64,000 nt of DNA from NCBI GenBank assembly GCA_015680685.1, contig MNCI01003975.1:1179420-1243419 (forward strand). Direction: 5' to 3'. A program made the position numbers and the translations under genes. The notes beneath the pieces are model-generated. The model was not told the origin of the DNA. It worked only from the letters and a program-made list of their open reading frames with translations, and made no database searches. This stretch comes from Gnetum montanum. Taxonomy: Eukaryota > Streptophyta > Gnetopsida > Gnetales > Gnetaceae. Shown here piece by piece: positions 1-11,079 of the stretch (position 1 is the stretch's first letter; every line of letters begins with the position of its first letter).

Positions 1-79
1 TCATATTCATTGTGGTGTTTCATATTCTTTGTTGACGTCTCTCAGGTCAATCCTCTTGACTTGAACAAAGAGGGGCCAA
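1..79 (+). mobile_element. 3' internal end and PPT of a TAT-type element
   Basis: This short stretch matches the corresponding part of element BIG (reverse strand of 39461-39540), including a shared GGTGTTTC-TATTCTTTGT block and then the purine tract AAAGAGGGG at about 68-75, directly before the LTR start. A purine tract next to the 3' LTR is the polypurine tract that primes plus-strand DNA synthesis. The rest of the element lies outside the window to the left. Confidence 0.7.
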
Positions 80-1814
80 TGAAACACCACCAATTTTAGG
101 CTCTTGCAATTCAACGACAAATTTGTCTAATTGTTAAAACTTAGGCAAAAGTTTTCTAACTCTGGTGTTACACTCTACAACATAGATAGCATAGCATACC
201 TCAAGTCCTATTTTTTGCAAAATTTTTCTAAGTCTGCCTGCTACACTTCCCAACATGGCCAGTGTCGCATACATTTTCATGGCCAGTCTACACAAATGTC
301 AAGCTAGAAGCGGTCAAAGGTTGCTTGGAATGGACCAAATAGTTATCAAGTTTTCTATCTCTTGGGCTATCACACTCTACTATGTTGCATAGTGTAGCAA
401 GCTTGACATAAGTTTGAGGTCCCAATTTTTCCTAAGTGTTGAACAAGGATCTGTTAAGCTAGCTTGACATGGAAGATGCATTTGGCAATTTTTTGACTTC
501 CGAAGCTACCTATCCTACTACACCCCAGAGTGTAGTTAGTGTACCATGAAGAAACATTGCAGATTTCATGAAGATTTCACAAAGTATTTATGCTACATTG
601 TGCAGTGTAGACAGCGTGATGGGTGTGGCAAGTCAAAATTTGCAAAATTTCACTAAGTGTTCATGCTACGCTATGCAACGTAGCTAGCTTGACACTGGGA
701 AAATGCCTTCAAAAGCCTCTAGAAGTTTCCAGCACTTAGCATCAACCTTCATCTCAACTTCAACATCCCTTTGATAGCTAGGATTAGTAGTTTTCATGTC
801 TTTTGCAATTCCCATTGATCCCAAAAATTGTACCTATAGTTGACCCTACTCAGAAGAGGGGTAAGATGTAGTCCTAGAGTGTAGCCTCCAAGTTGCATTG
901 TTTTGAAACTATTTGTAGGTATATGGAAGTCTCTAAGACTCTAGCACATGTAATTCATGTGGTGTGCTCATAGTTCAACATGTCTCTGGGTTCTCGTTCC
1001 CATCCTATAGAGTGTAAACTTTGTTACAAAGAGCATAACATGTCAATGTGATCCATTTATGTTCATGCCATGTGGCACCCAAGCCACATGGGGCCTAATC
1101 TGTGTTTCACGCCAAACCTAATCCTATAAATACCTTGACAATTAGCAATTTAGGGGTTGGCAAACCATATGAGCATTGAGCATTTGAGCATTCCTAGCAT
1201 CTTCACTACCCTTGCACTAGAGCACTCAAGCTTGACACCTTGGCAAGTACTGCGATGCAATCTATCCTTGCACCCGTAGAGCATGACAACAGCCAACCCA
1301 GTAGGTCTAGCCTCCCTTCCAGCTGCTAGCACCATGTCCTTGATGTCCCAGAGACATGACTACACCGCTACGCTACCACTATGCCTATCTGAGGCCACAC
1401 ACCATTTTCACATCTTGTTCAATCAAAAGATATGCTCCTCGACTTTGGGGTTGTGCATTTCTCTACTCCTAGACTTTTGTTTTATTTTCTTTCTCAACAT
1501 TTGTTTCAAAGTTTTTGGCATAAATCTTGTATTTCTCTGCTGTCAGTATGCATTTGCATGCTTAAGTCATTATTTTTTGGGCTAAAACTCTATGCTACAC
1601 TCTTTCTTGTTGTCCTAGCTCCCACGCATAATGCTCCATAAACTCATTTACAAATAGTTATTTTTACACCATGTAAGTCCCTGTCTAATCTACCAGACCA
1701 TTCAGGGCACCTCATTTTCGTTTTTCCTAGCATAACCCTCGTATGAATTTAGGATTAAACTGTATGCCTGCGAACCTCTCGATGTTCTAGCCATCGATGT
1801 TTTCAGATGTCACA
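80..1814 (+). mobile_element. 3' LTR of a TAT-type Ty3/gypsy element
   Basis: The LTR starts TGAAACACC, as do the LTRs of BIG (read on minus) and Y, and ends near GATGTCACA, matching the ...CATTACA end of BIG. It holds a TATA box at 1125-1132 and a U5 block at 1674-1720 (AAGTCCCTGT ... CCATTCAGGGCACCTCA) that is almost the same as in BIG. U3 has several inverted repeats built from CTACACT/AGTGTAG and CTACGCTA/CGTAG. The outer end is certain to within a few bases. The 5' partner is outside the window, so target duplication cannot be tested. Small ORFs inside are taken as chance. Confidence 0.8.
1125..1132 (+). promoter_or_regulatory. LTR TATA box
   Basis: TATAAATA stands about 1045 bp into the LTR and is followed by CTTGACAA and GGGGTTGGCAAA, an arrangement repeated after the TATA box of both BIG LTRs. 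Conservation between two diverged elements supports it as the core promoter; the transcription start has not been measured. Confidence 0.65.
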
Positions 1815-2610
1815 CTACTCTATTTTCTCCACAATGCAACAACTTCAAAATATTAAAACATTGTTGGTTGTTAATTACCACAAAGCACCACCACTCTTCC
1901 TTCACAATTTTGTGCACAAATAAAAATTCTAATTTGATGTGGTTCTCTCAATAGTATCCTCTCTCTGTTTCTTCATATCCTTTTTTCTATTCTCTCCCCT
2001 CTATTGCATTTGGCTAGGGAATTTATAAGGACTGATCTAGCACATGAGGAGCCACCACCTATGTGTAATGGCCATGGTAATTACTACCCACATGTAATGT
2101 CCACTATAAAGTCCACCACCACCACCCACATAGGTAACGTTCATTATAACATCCACTGCCACCACTTGCATAGGTAACAGTTGCAAGAACATGTAGGAAA
2201 TAGCTGTAGTTGCATAGTTAAAGAACATGGTTGATGGAATGGCACACCCACATTGCAACACCAAAGTCTAAGTTGCAACTCCATTACTACCATAAATCCT
2301 CAATTTCCATTTTTGTTACTATTGAAAAAACAAAACTAGAAACCAGAAAAGATAACACTAGTATAGATCAAGGAATTAGATTCTTCAACTACCACCACAT
2401 GGCTACCTAGCAACAAAACCTACACCTTTGGTTCAAGTCTTAGTACATAAAAACTAATAAACTAATAATAATTTAATAATAATAAACTAATACTCATCAC
2501 TATCATAAACTAAAATACAATAAACCAAAACAAATTAAAATAACTAAAATAAACACTAACTAAATAATTAACAATATGTAATTTGGATTTAAAAACTACT
2601 AAATTTGGGA
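1815..2610. other. Intergenic, no gene seen
   Basis: Sequence after the LTR. A weak two-copy repeat of about 50 bp rich in CCACCAC and CATAGGTAAC lies near 2085-2180. From 2440 to 2590 the sequence is simple A-rich (ACTAATAAA-like words). No coding signal was found on either strand. Confidence 0.5.
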
Positions 2611-2617
2611 TTTAACA

Positions 2618-2885
2618 ATGCTACTGGAAGGCAAAGGGTCATTTAGAAGGCTAGAGATCATCCAGAAGGTATCTAGACCTTTCAAAAGGTAATAATTGCT
2701 TGTAATCTGATGCTATTAGAAGGTAGAGGATTATTTGGAAGGCTAGAGATCATCTAAAAGGCATCCAAACCTTTTAGAATGCAACAATTGCTTATAATTT
2801 GATGCTACAAGAAGGTAGAGGATCATCTAGTAGGTTGGAAATCATCCAAAAGGAAATCAAACCTTTTGAAAGGGTTCAACTGCGC
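2618..2885. repeat. Degenerate tandem repeat, about 92-bp unit
   Basis: Three units start at about 2618, 2710 and 2802. Each contains ATGCTA...GAAGGTAGAGGATCAT, AAGGCTAGAGATCATC, a CCAAACCTTTT-like word and CAATTGCTTATAATTT. A partial fourth copy lies near 2988-3050. The units have diverged by many substitutions, so the array is old. No coding content. Confidence 0.75.
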
Positions 2886-3050
2886 TAAGATCCTAGCTTC
2901 TTGAAGGCATAGGGTCATCCAATTGCAGATTCCAACTAGATTGCAAGCTAGTGCAACCAACACCCTCCTGTAGCCCTAATCGAAAGGCATTTAGAGCTAC
3001 CGAAAGGTAACAATTGCTTGTAATTTAATGTCACTAGAAGGCTAAGATCA

Positions 3051-3595
3051 TACTATGAACTATATGCCAATGGCAGTGTTTTCATAGTGTTAGAGTGAGG
3101 ACTACAAGGTCATGCTTTGTGCAGGTCATTGCACTGAACATAGGTCAAACTGTTTTCGAAGAAAATACTGATTCATAATGACTGTTTGTAGCATCTAACC
3201 ACCTTTAAACTAAGATATGTGAAATGATTGATTTTTTTAAGGTTACATTCTCAACATAATTTAACTCAGTTATAATAAGTGGTCCTATAATCATAATGCT
3301 CAAGTTCAAACTTCACTAATAACACAAACTGACATAGTTTGGACATTAAATAATGCATAAGCAATAATACAAAGCACTTTATTAACATAGTAATGGGTAG
3401 TAGTGGTGTAAATACTAGGTGGAGATGGAAATAGTGTGGTGTGCTCAGCATTACTTAACAAATGGTAATCATCTTAATTTTTGAATTAAGCAACATTCTA
3501 GACTTGATTAAGGCAAAGAAGATAATAAATTCACCTCAAGATGATATAAACCATAATTCTCTTGAAAAGACTAAATAGCTTCAATTGCATATATC
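3051..3595. other. No gene seen
   Basis: AT-rich sequence between two degenerate arrays. Only short chance ORFs are present, and nothing could be assigned. Confidence 0.4.
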
Positions 3596-4140
3596 TCAAA
3601 TTTGTTGCCTTGCTTCGAGTACTATGAGATGACTATGATCTACATGCTCCCAACGTTGTTTCCACTATAGTTTCTAATATCAATTATGAGGTCATGCAAT
3701 TTGGATGTCTTCACATTGTTCACTTGTACTATGACCACATGCATGTTGCAGTGCATTGCATGGCACAAATTACAAACTATCAGACAAATGCAAGCCACAT
3801 GTTTTCAATACTATTTTTGTTATAGTTTTAAATATCAACTGTGTAGTCATGTAGTTTGCATGTCTTTGCACTGCTAACTTGCAATGCAAGCACATGCATG
3901 TTGTAGTACATCGCAGGGAATAATCTAAAAACTATGAGATGAATGTGGATCACATGTTCCTAGCACTGTTTTAAAAATAGTTTCAAATGTCACTTGAGAG
4001 TAACTGAGAGTCATAGGATCCCTTGCATTGTTGCTAATGGAAAATCTATGACTAACATGCAAGCCACATGTTATTGGCACTATTTTTACATTAGTTTCAG
4101 TTTCAAACTGTGAGGTCATTTATGCTCACAATGCACTAGC
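3596..4140. repeat. Degenerate tandem repeat, about 155-bp unit
   Basis: Copies begin near 3643, 3798, 3951 and 4066. Each has CACATG followed by a CACTGTTTT-like word, ATAGTTTCAAATATCA and GAGGTCATG. The last interval is shorter, so the array is eroded or has a deletion. ORFs at 3686-3877 and 3925-4119 are by-products of the repeat. Confidence 0.65.
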
Positions 4141-5159
4141 ATTGATTATTATACAAGGTCTACAATAGAATTGCGAAATGCATGTCATTCATAGTTTATT
4201 TTTTTTAGAGTGCATTACACATGTCACTCACATGTCAATGATGCACTAAATAAAAATCAAATTTGCCTATTTTTTAACTATCAAATTTGCACATATAATA
4301 AATCTTTAACCTTCTATTTTTTATAGTAAGCCCATGATATTATTTGTACCTTATCCAAATTAAAATTATTTTTTATTTTATTTAAATATATATTTTTTGT
4401 TCTAGGAACTATTATTTGGATAGTAAGGTATTTTTTTCTAATGTTTTAAAACTTGTGTTTGACTCTAACTACAACCTAGACTTTTGCTCATCCATGGTTC
4501 GAGAGTATTTGTCTAAATGAACATCAAATCATCAAATGATTATGCTTTTTTATACATTTCTACATTGCATCCTCAGGCCAAAGAACTGCACCCTTAGTAA
4601 ATTGTGCTTGCTTTCAATATTATGCATGATGGATGATACTACCTGTTCAACATGAAGAGCATTGAACTTTACAAACTCTACATAAAGCTTACCACTCACT
4701 GGCTATGGGATATTAAGGAATCAAAAATTTGCTAAAGACCTTCCTTGGTATCCACTACAAACATGAAAAGATAAGACTGTGCATTTTCATCTTTGAAATG
4801 CCTTCAAAATCCTGACATCAATACCAAAATATTTATGCAATCACAAAAAAATGATGCATTTTTACATGGGACGTGCCCTTCATGACATTTCTTACCAGAT
4901 CATCAATCTAAATGATATTACCATGGGTATTTAAGAAAATATGTTATTACTAATAAATTCTAAGTTTCTTATGTAGCCTAAAAACCCAAACTTCACTGCA
5001 ACAACAAAATAAATGTTTAAAATTGTACACAACTCACCATTTTTATACTTTTATGTAATGTAAGATACCATGATATTAATTTAAAAAAAGTGTTAGTAAG
5101 AGATCATGTAAATACATAAATTTCATAAAAAAGGAATGTCAAAGGTGACTATGACTGAA
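4141..5159. other. No gene seen
   Basis: AT-rich sequence with poly-T/poly-A runs near 4200 and 4370. No retroelement domain, RNA gene or repeat was recognised. Confidence 0.4.
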
Positions 5160-6470
5160 TACATATACAAAGACAAAATTGTCTAGCTAGATCCTAGTGC
5201 AATGTTGTCTTGAGCTTCATTTGGAGTAGCAACCTGCATGAAATCTATCTTTATTATAGTATCATCAACCTTAGTGACTAGTTGCTCCTCCATTCTAGCT
5301 ATTCCTAATGATCCTACATTTGACCCATGGAGTGGAGTTGTCATCTCAATGAACATGGGGTTAGTAATATCTTCCATCATCATGGAACAAGACACTTGCA
5401 ATGATTGAAAATGTTTAGATGACTATTTATCCAATGATTGAACATTTATAGATAGGTAACTAAGCCTCCTATCCACCCATCCAAAATGGTGATCTATCTC
5501 TAATTGCATGACATCTATGCAAACAATCAACTTGCCCTCCATTGCCTCTAAGTAGGCAAATATCACTACCCCATCTCCAAACAATTATTGCTACTAGCTA
5601 GGAATGATAAGTGCAACCTACATCTTCTCATTGTGCCCATAAAATTGATGCCAATCAATATTCCTGCCATCTCCTATGACATGTAGGTCCAAGAGCCAAA
5701 TGAGATCATTAAGTCATGTACTAAGAACACATTGGGTGTAGAATGCATACCCCAAATGTGGCAATTGGTCCTCATCAAAAACTTAAACCTCTATGTCATC
5801 CTCATATAGTTTTGGGATTTGCTAGTGCCTAAAGAGAGCATATATGACATATGAAAAAGGCACTGTAGTAACATCTTTGTTGATGGTCTCCATTTGCCTC
5901 ATGATAATGTGAGGATAGTTCAATGAACCATCCCCCTCTAAATCTAAGAAGACCATAAGGGGGAATGACATCACATGAGTGTGATGCATGATAGCCAAAA
6001 GGTTTATGTGGATTACCCTAATAGGATATCTTCGTTATGGGCTAAAGTTCTTGTAGGGTCATCCTATCTAATCAGTCTTTACCTCGGGCACCTTGCTCAA
6101 GACTTGTGTTTTTTTTCTTCGAGGTGGTAGTTACAAAATACTTCCATTGTGGACCAATTACCATGTTGAGTACCTACCCCAAGATCTAGTCTATAAGTGT
6201 GTAGGTGGAGTCACCAATCTTGACCACCTTCAAGATAGGTGATCCTTAATGATGTGCCACATAGAATTGACAAGCCTCCTCCTCATAGTAATCATCACCT
6301 CTAGTGATGATGAAATCAAGATGACATTTAACAAGCTTGTTAAGCATCTCAGGCCAAATAAGGTGCATCAAGGTGCTAAAGTCCTGTAGACTCTACAAGG
6401 GGATTGATCTTAGTTTATGCTCCCTTTGTTGTCACTCTTGCCATGCTAATGCCTCCTATGCATGATGATA
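5160..6470 (-). pseudogene. Unrecognised decayed ORF
   Basis: Reading the minus strand from about 6470 down to 5170 gives long protein-like runs broken by stops and frameshifts. A proximal part includes GDDYYEEEACQFYV and LKVVKIGDSTYTLID; a distal part includes FAYLEAMEGKLIVCIDVMQ followed by a charged, helix-like segment; the last open piece covers 5183-5401. The style (globular part, then a charged or coiled tail) recalls the accessory proteins that many plant Ty3/gypsy elements carry outside gag-pol, but no domain was recognised and it does not match the antisense gene of BIG. Function is unknown; only its former coding nature is supported, by amino-acid composition and length. Confidence 0.35.
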
Positions 6471-6723
6471 TTCCTTCTACTTCTACTCTATAGTAGCATT
6501 CTGTCTAGAAACCTAAGAGCCTACATGAGTTCTTCTCTATGTTCCTACTTTCTCTTATGCATCCTACAGTTTGCTAGATCTCCCCCTCGAATCTAGTTGT
6601 GATGATGCTCCTCTCTAAGAACACAAAAATATATTACAGCTCAAATGTTAGCAATTAAATAATTGTTGGCCAATGATAATTAATGATAGATAAACTTTTC
6701 CTTTTCATGTCACACCATAATGT

Positions 6724-7740
6724 TGACCTTTTGGTATGTTAAAACCTTAAGGAAAATGGAGAACATAAGATGGTTATGTGGTGTTGTGTTTCTAGGATAG
6801 GATTGTGTGTGGACAAGCACTTCATAGAGACATCATCAAGAACTTGGATTGAGATAAGAAGGCATACAAAAGTTTAAAGAACATGGACAATGAATGAAGA
6901 TATAAAAGGGCAAAGGGAGCTAAAAAAAGACATCTCTAAGAAATAGAAGACGTCTTGGCAAAATTGAAGACAACATAGGAAAAGATATCTTTGCAAAATA
7001 GAAGACATATTTCGAAATATAAAGACATCTTTCATGTGAAGAAGACATCTCTGTAAAATGAAGGTCAAATGAAAAAAGACATATTTATCTTAAAGAAGAT
7101 GTCTTTTTAGAATTAAGATCAATGACAGAAAGACATCTCAGTCTTGGGGAAGATATCTCTAATAATCGTTAGGTAGCCATTACACAAACTTTGATGTGAT
7201 TTTAAAAACATATTAGCTATAAGAAGACTTCATTCTCATTAGGAAAAGTGCAATATTTTCTACTATCAATTATAAATCATCAAGCAATCATTGTAATCAT
7301 TGTTGTTCCACATTGTACAGTCTCTGGTCTACTGTAATTGGTCAAAGTGAGCTATGCCTCAAATTACAAGGATTAGAAAACTTAGTTGCATTCATTTCTT
7401 ATGATTGTAGTTCTCTTTTATTACCTTGTAGGGTTGATGTGCTTCGTATGAGAAGGCATCTTACTTGAACTTGTCAGGACCCTATGGGATTGAGTGTTGG
7501 TGTAGTGCCAAAACATTCAAAAGGAAAGCTCAAGTTGTAAAGGTGGTGGGATCCTTGAAACCACATTTTAAGCTTTTCAGGACCTTGCAAGGTTGAGTGG
7601 TTGGTGCAACATAACAACACTTTAGAGAAAAGCTTAGAGATTGTATAGGGTGTGGTGTCCTACAAACCACTTTTGAGCTTGTTTGGACCTTGTGGAATTG
7701 AGAGTTTTTGTAGTCATAAAACTCTCCTTAAAAACAAAAA
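6724..7740 (+). mobile_element. Inverted copy of the copia LTR
   Basis: This block is the reverse complement of about 10120-11074. It starts TGACCTTTTGGTATGTTAA exactly as the LTR does at 11074 on the minus strand, and similarity continues to the GTATAGGGTGTGGT block at 7640. It lacks the last 120-170 bp of U5, including the homopolymer. The middle (6900-7150) is an array of GAAGACATCT-like words. True LTR pairs are direct, so this is either an independent copy on the + strand or the product of an inversion. Confidence 0.75.
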
Positions 7741-7794
7741 TATAAACAAAACTAAAGAGTACTCAAAATATCATGTGGCATATCCATGTGAAAA

Positions 7795-7925
7795 GTACCT
7801 TTGGGAGGAAATTCCTCAAAGATAGAATTCATGACATCCAATGCTTTCTTGTATGCCCTATCTTCCTCTTTCCTACATCTTTGTTCCTCCTCTTCCTCTA
7901 GATGTCTTTGCCATGCTACAAGAAA
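7795..7925 (-). pseudogene. Exon fragment of the TAT antisense gene
   Basis: On minus, 7925 to 7795 is open and very acidic, with the runs EEEEEQRCRKEED and ALDVMNSIFEEFPPK. It aligns with the exon at 35876-36040 of element Y (EEEKQCKEEEEM, ALDVLDSILGDFPL). It is preceded by a TTTTTCTTGTAG acceptor and followed by a G|GTAC donor, the same phase-1 junctions as in Y. It is thus a third copy of the antisense gene, stranded between copia pieces; the TAT element it came from cannot be placed. Confidence 0.65.
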
Positions 7926-8009
7926 AATCATGTAGATGTCATGTTTTATGAGTAGACATCTTTTAGAAGATGTCTTTAGGTAGACATCTTTACTAAGAGA
8001 GGCTCAATA

Positions 8010-8200
8010 GGATGGTGTTTGGGAAAAGCTACCAAGGACTATAGTCTTAATAGATATTTACAAAAAAAAAATCTTATCTCTACTTACCTACTAATCTATC
8101 AAAAATTAAAGGCACTTAGTGAGCTAAAGAAGGAATTTCCTCTTTTAAGGATTCTTTTCTCAACTAAACTTGTTCAATGTCCAAGGCTTGACTTCCTCTC
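8010..8200 (-). pseudogene. Copia integrase fragment
   Basis: The minus strand encodes FFVNIY followed, after a stop, by DYSPW. This resembles the start of a Ty1/copia integrase core (usual pattern YVFVIVDDYSRFTW), preceded by a garbled segment that could be the pre-integrase region. It sits downstream of the gag of the same remnant, so most of the protease and pre-integrase part is deleted. The copia sequence stops near 8000. Short and decayed; assignment rests on one motif and on context. Confidence 0.45.
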
Positions 8201-8238
8201 AAGAATTTGTTAGTGAGAGTTTATTGGTTCCCCTATTC

Positions 8239-9946
8239 CTACCTTTTAAATCTCCATTCTTCCTTGATTCTTTTTTTCTTTTGAGTTGTTATCCAATCTC
8301 TCCTATGAGCTTGCAAAAATTCCTTTCTCAATGCACTTTGATAAGACCAAGGAGTCTTATGATATGACCAACTATTCATATGATAATACTTAAGATTGTA
8401 ATCCCATTGTTTATGCCCTATTTTATGACAATAATAGCACCTGATCCTCCTATGGTAGTATAAATGATTAGGATGATCAAATCTTTTATGATAATTTTGG
8501 TGGATAAGAGCTTCTTGTAATTTTGATGTAGTAGCATTATCCTTTGGAGGACCAAATGATTGTGATGGATTTGTTGAAGGTGGTTTCTCTTGCATACAAC
8601 ATCCTAGTCCATTGTTATTATGTGACCTTTATCCTTATCCTAGTACTATCTAAAGGGCTTCCTTTCCCTTTTACCAACCTTTCATTCACTAATTTAACAT
8701 CTACAATTTCTATTTTGGCTTGTTCATAAGACAAGGTTAGCTTCTCATTCTCTGCCCTTAGGTTTGAGAATTTCTTAGTAAGATTAGAAATAGTTAGATT
8801 CAACAAGAAGATTTCTTGATCCTTAGCTTTAACTTGTTTATTTAACTTATTGCAAATATTTTGAAAAGAAAAAATCTCATTGCATAATAGATCAATGCTT
8901 TCTTCCTCATAAAGATCATCATCTAATGACTCAGGGTCATCATCAGTAAGGGCCATGTAGATGAGGTGATAAATTTTCACATCATCCTCCATCTTTTCTT
9001 CACTCTACTCCCCATCTTCCTAACAAGTGTAAAAGTTGGTCTTCTTCATCTCTTCATTGGATCTATTCTTTTGCTGTAACCTGCCATTGCTAGGACATTC
9101 AAAGGCCATATGGCTTCTTCCATCACAAATCCAACATTCTATAAAAGAAGAATTAAAATTTTAAAATTCTTACCTTTCTCTTTACCTTTGAAGGAATTTT
9201 ATCTTTGCTAATTTGAGCCCTTGCTTCTTCTTGTTATTAGTCATTGTAGCTTTCTAGAGAGGAAGGCTATCTCATCTTCACTACCCTCATCATGCTCATT
9301 GATCTCCTTCTCCTTGGAGGCAATCTTTAGAGTGATGGATTTTTCTTGGATAGCTCCTTTACTTATGAGGTTTATTTCATAATCAATGAGCTCACTTTGA
9401 AGTTCTTCAAATTTTAGAGTTGAAAAATCTCTAATTTCCTCCATGGCAATGACCTTTGGTCTAAACTCCAGTTGGAGAGTTTTGATCATTTTAATAATCA
9501 CATCACTCTCTAATAGATCTTTGCTAGTACCTCTAATGGCCACAAAAAGATCATTGGCTCTAGAAAAGTAATCCTTTATTTTTTCTCCTTCTTTCTTTTT
9601 TAGCTTATCATACTCACTTTGTAAAACTAACAATTTTGATTATTTAACTATTGAAGTTTCTTCATATGTAGCCTCTAGTGTTTGCCAAAGTTGTTTGGAT
9701 TTTTGCATCCAAATACTCTATTAAGCTTGGATTTATTTAAAGCATAATATAAATGATTATTTGCTTTTGAGTCAAACATAAACTTATCTTTTTCCTTTTG
9801 ACACCATTTGTTGTAGGGGTTGATTGTTCTGGTGGAGTTATCGATGGGTGGTGTGTAACCTTCAAGGATGGACACCTAAGCTTTGAACTCCATAGATTCA
9901 AAGAATCCTTGCATTCTAGCTTTTTAATAGGTAAATTTAATACCAC
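8239..9946 (-). pseudogene. gag: Ty1/copia gag (UBN2 type)
   Basis: Gag forms the virus-like particle in which the element RNA is reverse transcribed. On minus, the start near 9946 shifts frame at least once: the segment VSILEGYTPPIDNSTRTI and FMFDSKANNHLYYALNK (9675-9875) is the classic UBN2 N-terminal part, and 9241-9633 (EGEKIKDYFSRANDL, ESDVIIKMIKTL, EFRPKVIAMEEIRDFSTLK) its C-terminal part. A perfect CX2CX4HX4C zinc knuckle (CWICDGRSHMAFEC) is encoded at about 9095-9138. Then comes a coiled coil (8618-8992) and a second knuckle near 8430, where the last Cys is Tyr (CYYCHKIGHKQWDY). Several stops and frameshifts; not functional. Very confident on family. Confidence 0.9.
9934..9945 (-). 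promoter_or_regulatory. Degenerate primer-binding site, initiator-Met tRNA type
   Basis: TGGTATTAAATT on the minus strand, placed between LTR end and gag, keeps TGGTAT and A/A positions of the common plant copia site TGGTATCAGAGC. It lies nine bases after the inferred LTR end rather than the usual two or three, so it has been disturbed by small insertions. Confidence 0.45.
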
Positions 9947-9953
9947 TTGAGCA

Positions 9954-11074
9954 TTGTTGAACTTAGAAGGTGGGGGGGGGGGGGGGGGGGGGGGGGGATG
10001 GGATGAATGAGTTTCCCAAATTAAAAATTAATTAGCCAAAGCACACATCAAATTTAACATGGTTCCTCAATTTGCATAGTCCACACTCATAGGGTAGTTT
10101 GCTAGCATACCTCCTAACTTTTTTGATTTCAAAATGTGGTTTGAAAGGTACCACACCCTATACAAGCTCTAAGCTTCACTCTAGAGTGATTTGATGCCAC
10201 AAATACACTCAATCCTAAAAGGTCCCAATAAGCTTAGAATGTGATTTCTAGGATCCCACAACCTTTACAACTAAGCTCCACTCCAAAGTGTTGTGGCACT
10301 ATACCAATACTTAATCCCACAAGGTCTCGACAAGCATAAGGATGATGCCTTCCTACAAGAAGTGCATCAACATCATAGGGCAACAAAAGAGAAATAAAAA
10401 TTAAAAGGAAAGGATGCAACTAATTTTACTAATCCTTGTATTTTAAGGTAGAACACACTTTGACCACTTACAACAATAAAATAGGTAGTACAATAAGGTA
10501 CAAGAGTAATAGAATGATGTATACAACGATTGCTTAAAGTTGGCACTTGATAGTTCACAATGCATGCATACTTTCTAACAGAATAAAGTCTTCTTATATC
10601 CTAGATGTTTCCAAAATCACTGTGGAATTCATGCAATAGCTATCTAATAGTCATTGGAGATGTCTTCTTCAAGAAAGAGATGTCTCTATGTATCATACTT
10701 CCATTTGGGAGAGACATCTTCTCCACGAGGAAGATGTCTACTATTTCTGAAAGACATCTTCTTATAAGCAATCTTAAACTTAGCCAAGATGTCTTCATCA
10801 TCAAGGAGAAATATTTGCTTGATGGAAGACATTTGCTATTTCTTGAAGACATCTTTCTACAATAAGTTCTTCAATACTAAGACTTTCCTTTGATCACCAA
10901 AGTTGAGCTTTGAGGTCTTAGTTCCTTGTCCTTCCCACATGCTTTTTTGAGATCTTGTAGATGTCCTTAAGCTCTCCTTTTTTCCAAACCCAAGTTCTTG
11001 CCCTACAAATACAACAACCACATAGGCATCCTAGTGCTCCATTTTTCTTAAGGTCTTAACATACCAAAAGGTCA
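9954..11074 (-). mobile_element. 5' LTR of the copia remnant
   Basis: Read on minus, the repeat starts TGACCTTTTGG at 11074 and ends near TTCAACA at 9954, just before the primer site and gag. The middle (10640-10870) is an array of AAGACATCT words on both strands. A run of 26 C (minus) lies in its last 50 bp. It is inserted into the TAT gag/PR of element Z, whose reading runs up to 11080. No matching flanking duplication was found at the other end, because the 3' half is lost. Confidence 0.75.
9972..9997. repeat. G26 homopolymer
   Basis: Twenty-six consecutive G (C on the element's strand) in the U5 end of the copia LTR. Short C runs are common here in plant copia LTRs, and this one has expanded or was miscalled by the sequencer. 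Confidence 0.9.
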
Positions 11075-11079
11075 ATAGT

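Noticed and set aside
1283-1641. Overlapping + ORFs of 100 and 69 codons with hydrophobic segments
   Set aside because: They lie within the R/U5 part of the LTR 80-1814, have no conserved counterpart in the BIG or Y LTR, and their hydrophobicity follows from T-rich DNA.
2618-4140. CRISPR-like array
   Set aside because: Units are 92-155 bp, degenerate and without regular unique spacers, in plant-type retroelement DNA.
10605-10865. ORFs on both strands with repeated ISERHL / DIFL-like peptides
   Set aside because: These are translations of the AAGACATCT motif array of the copia LTR, open by chance on both strands.
6724-11074. DNA transposon with long terminal inverted repeats
   Set aside because: The repeats carry LTR features (TG start, position before primer site and gag) and enclose copia gag rather than a transposase.
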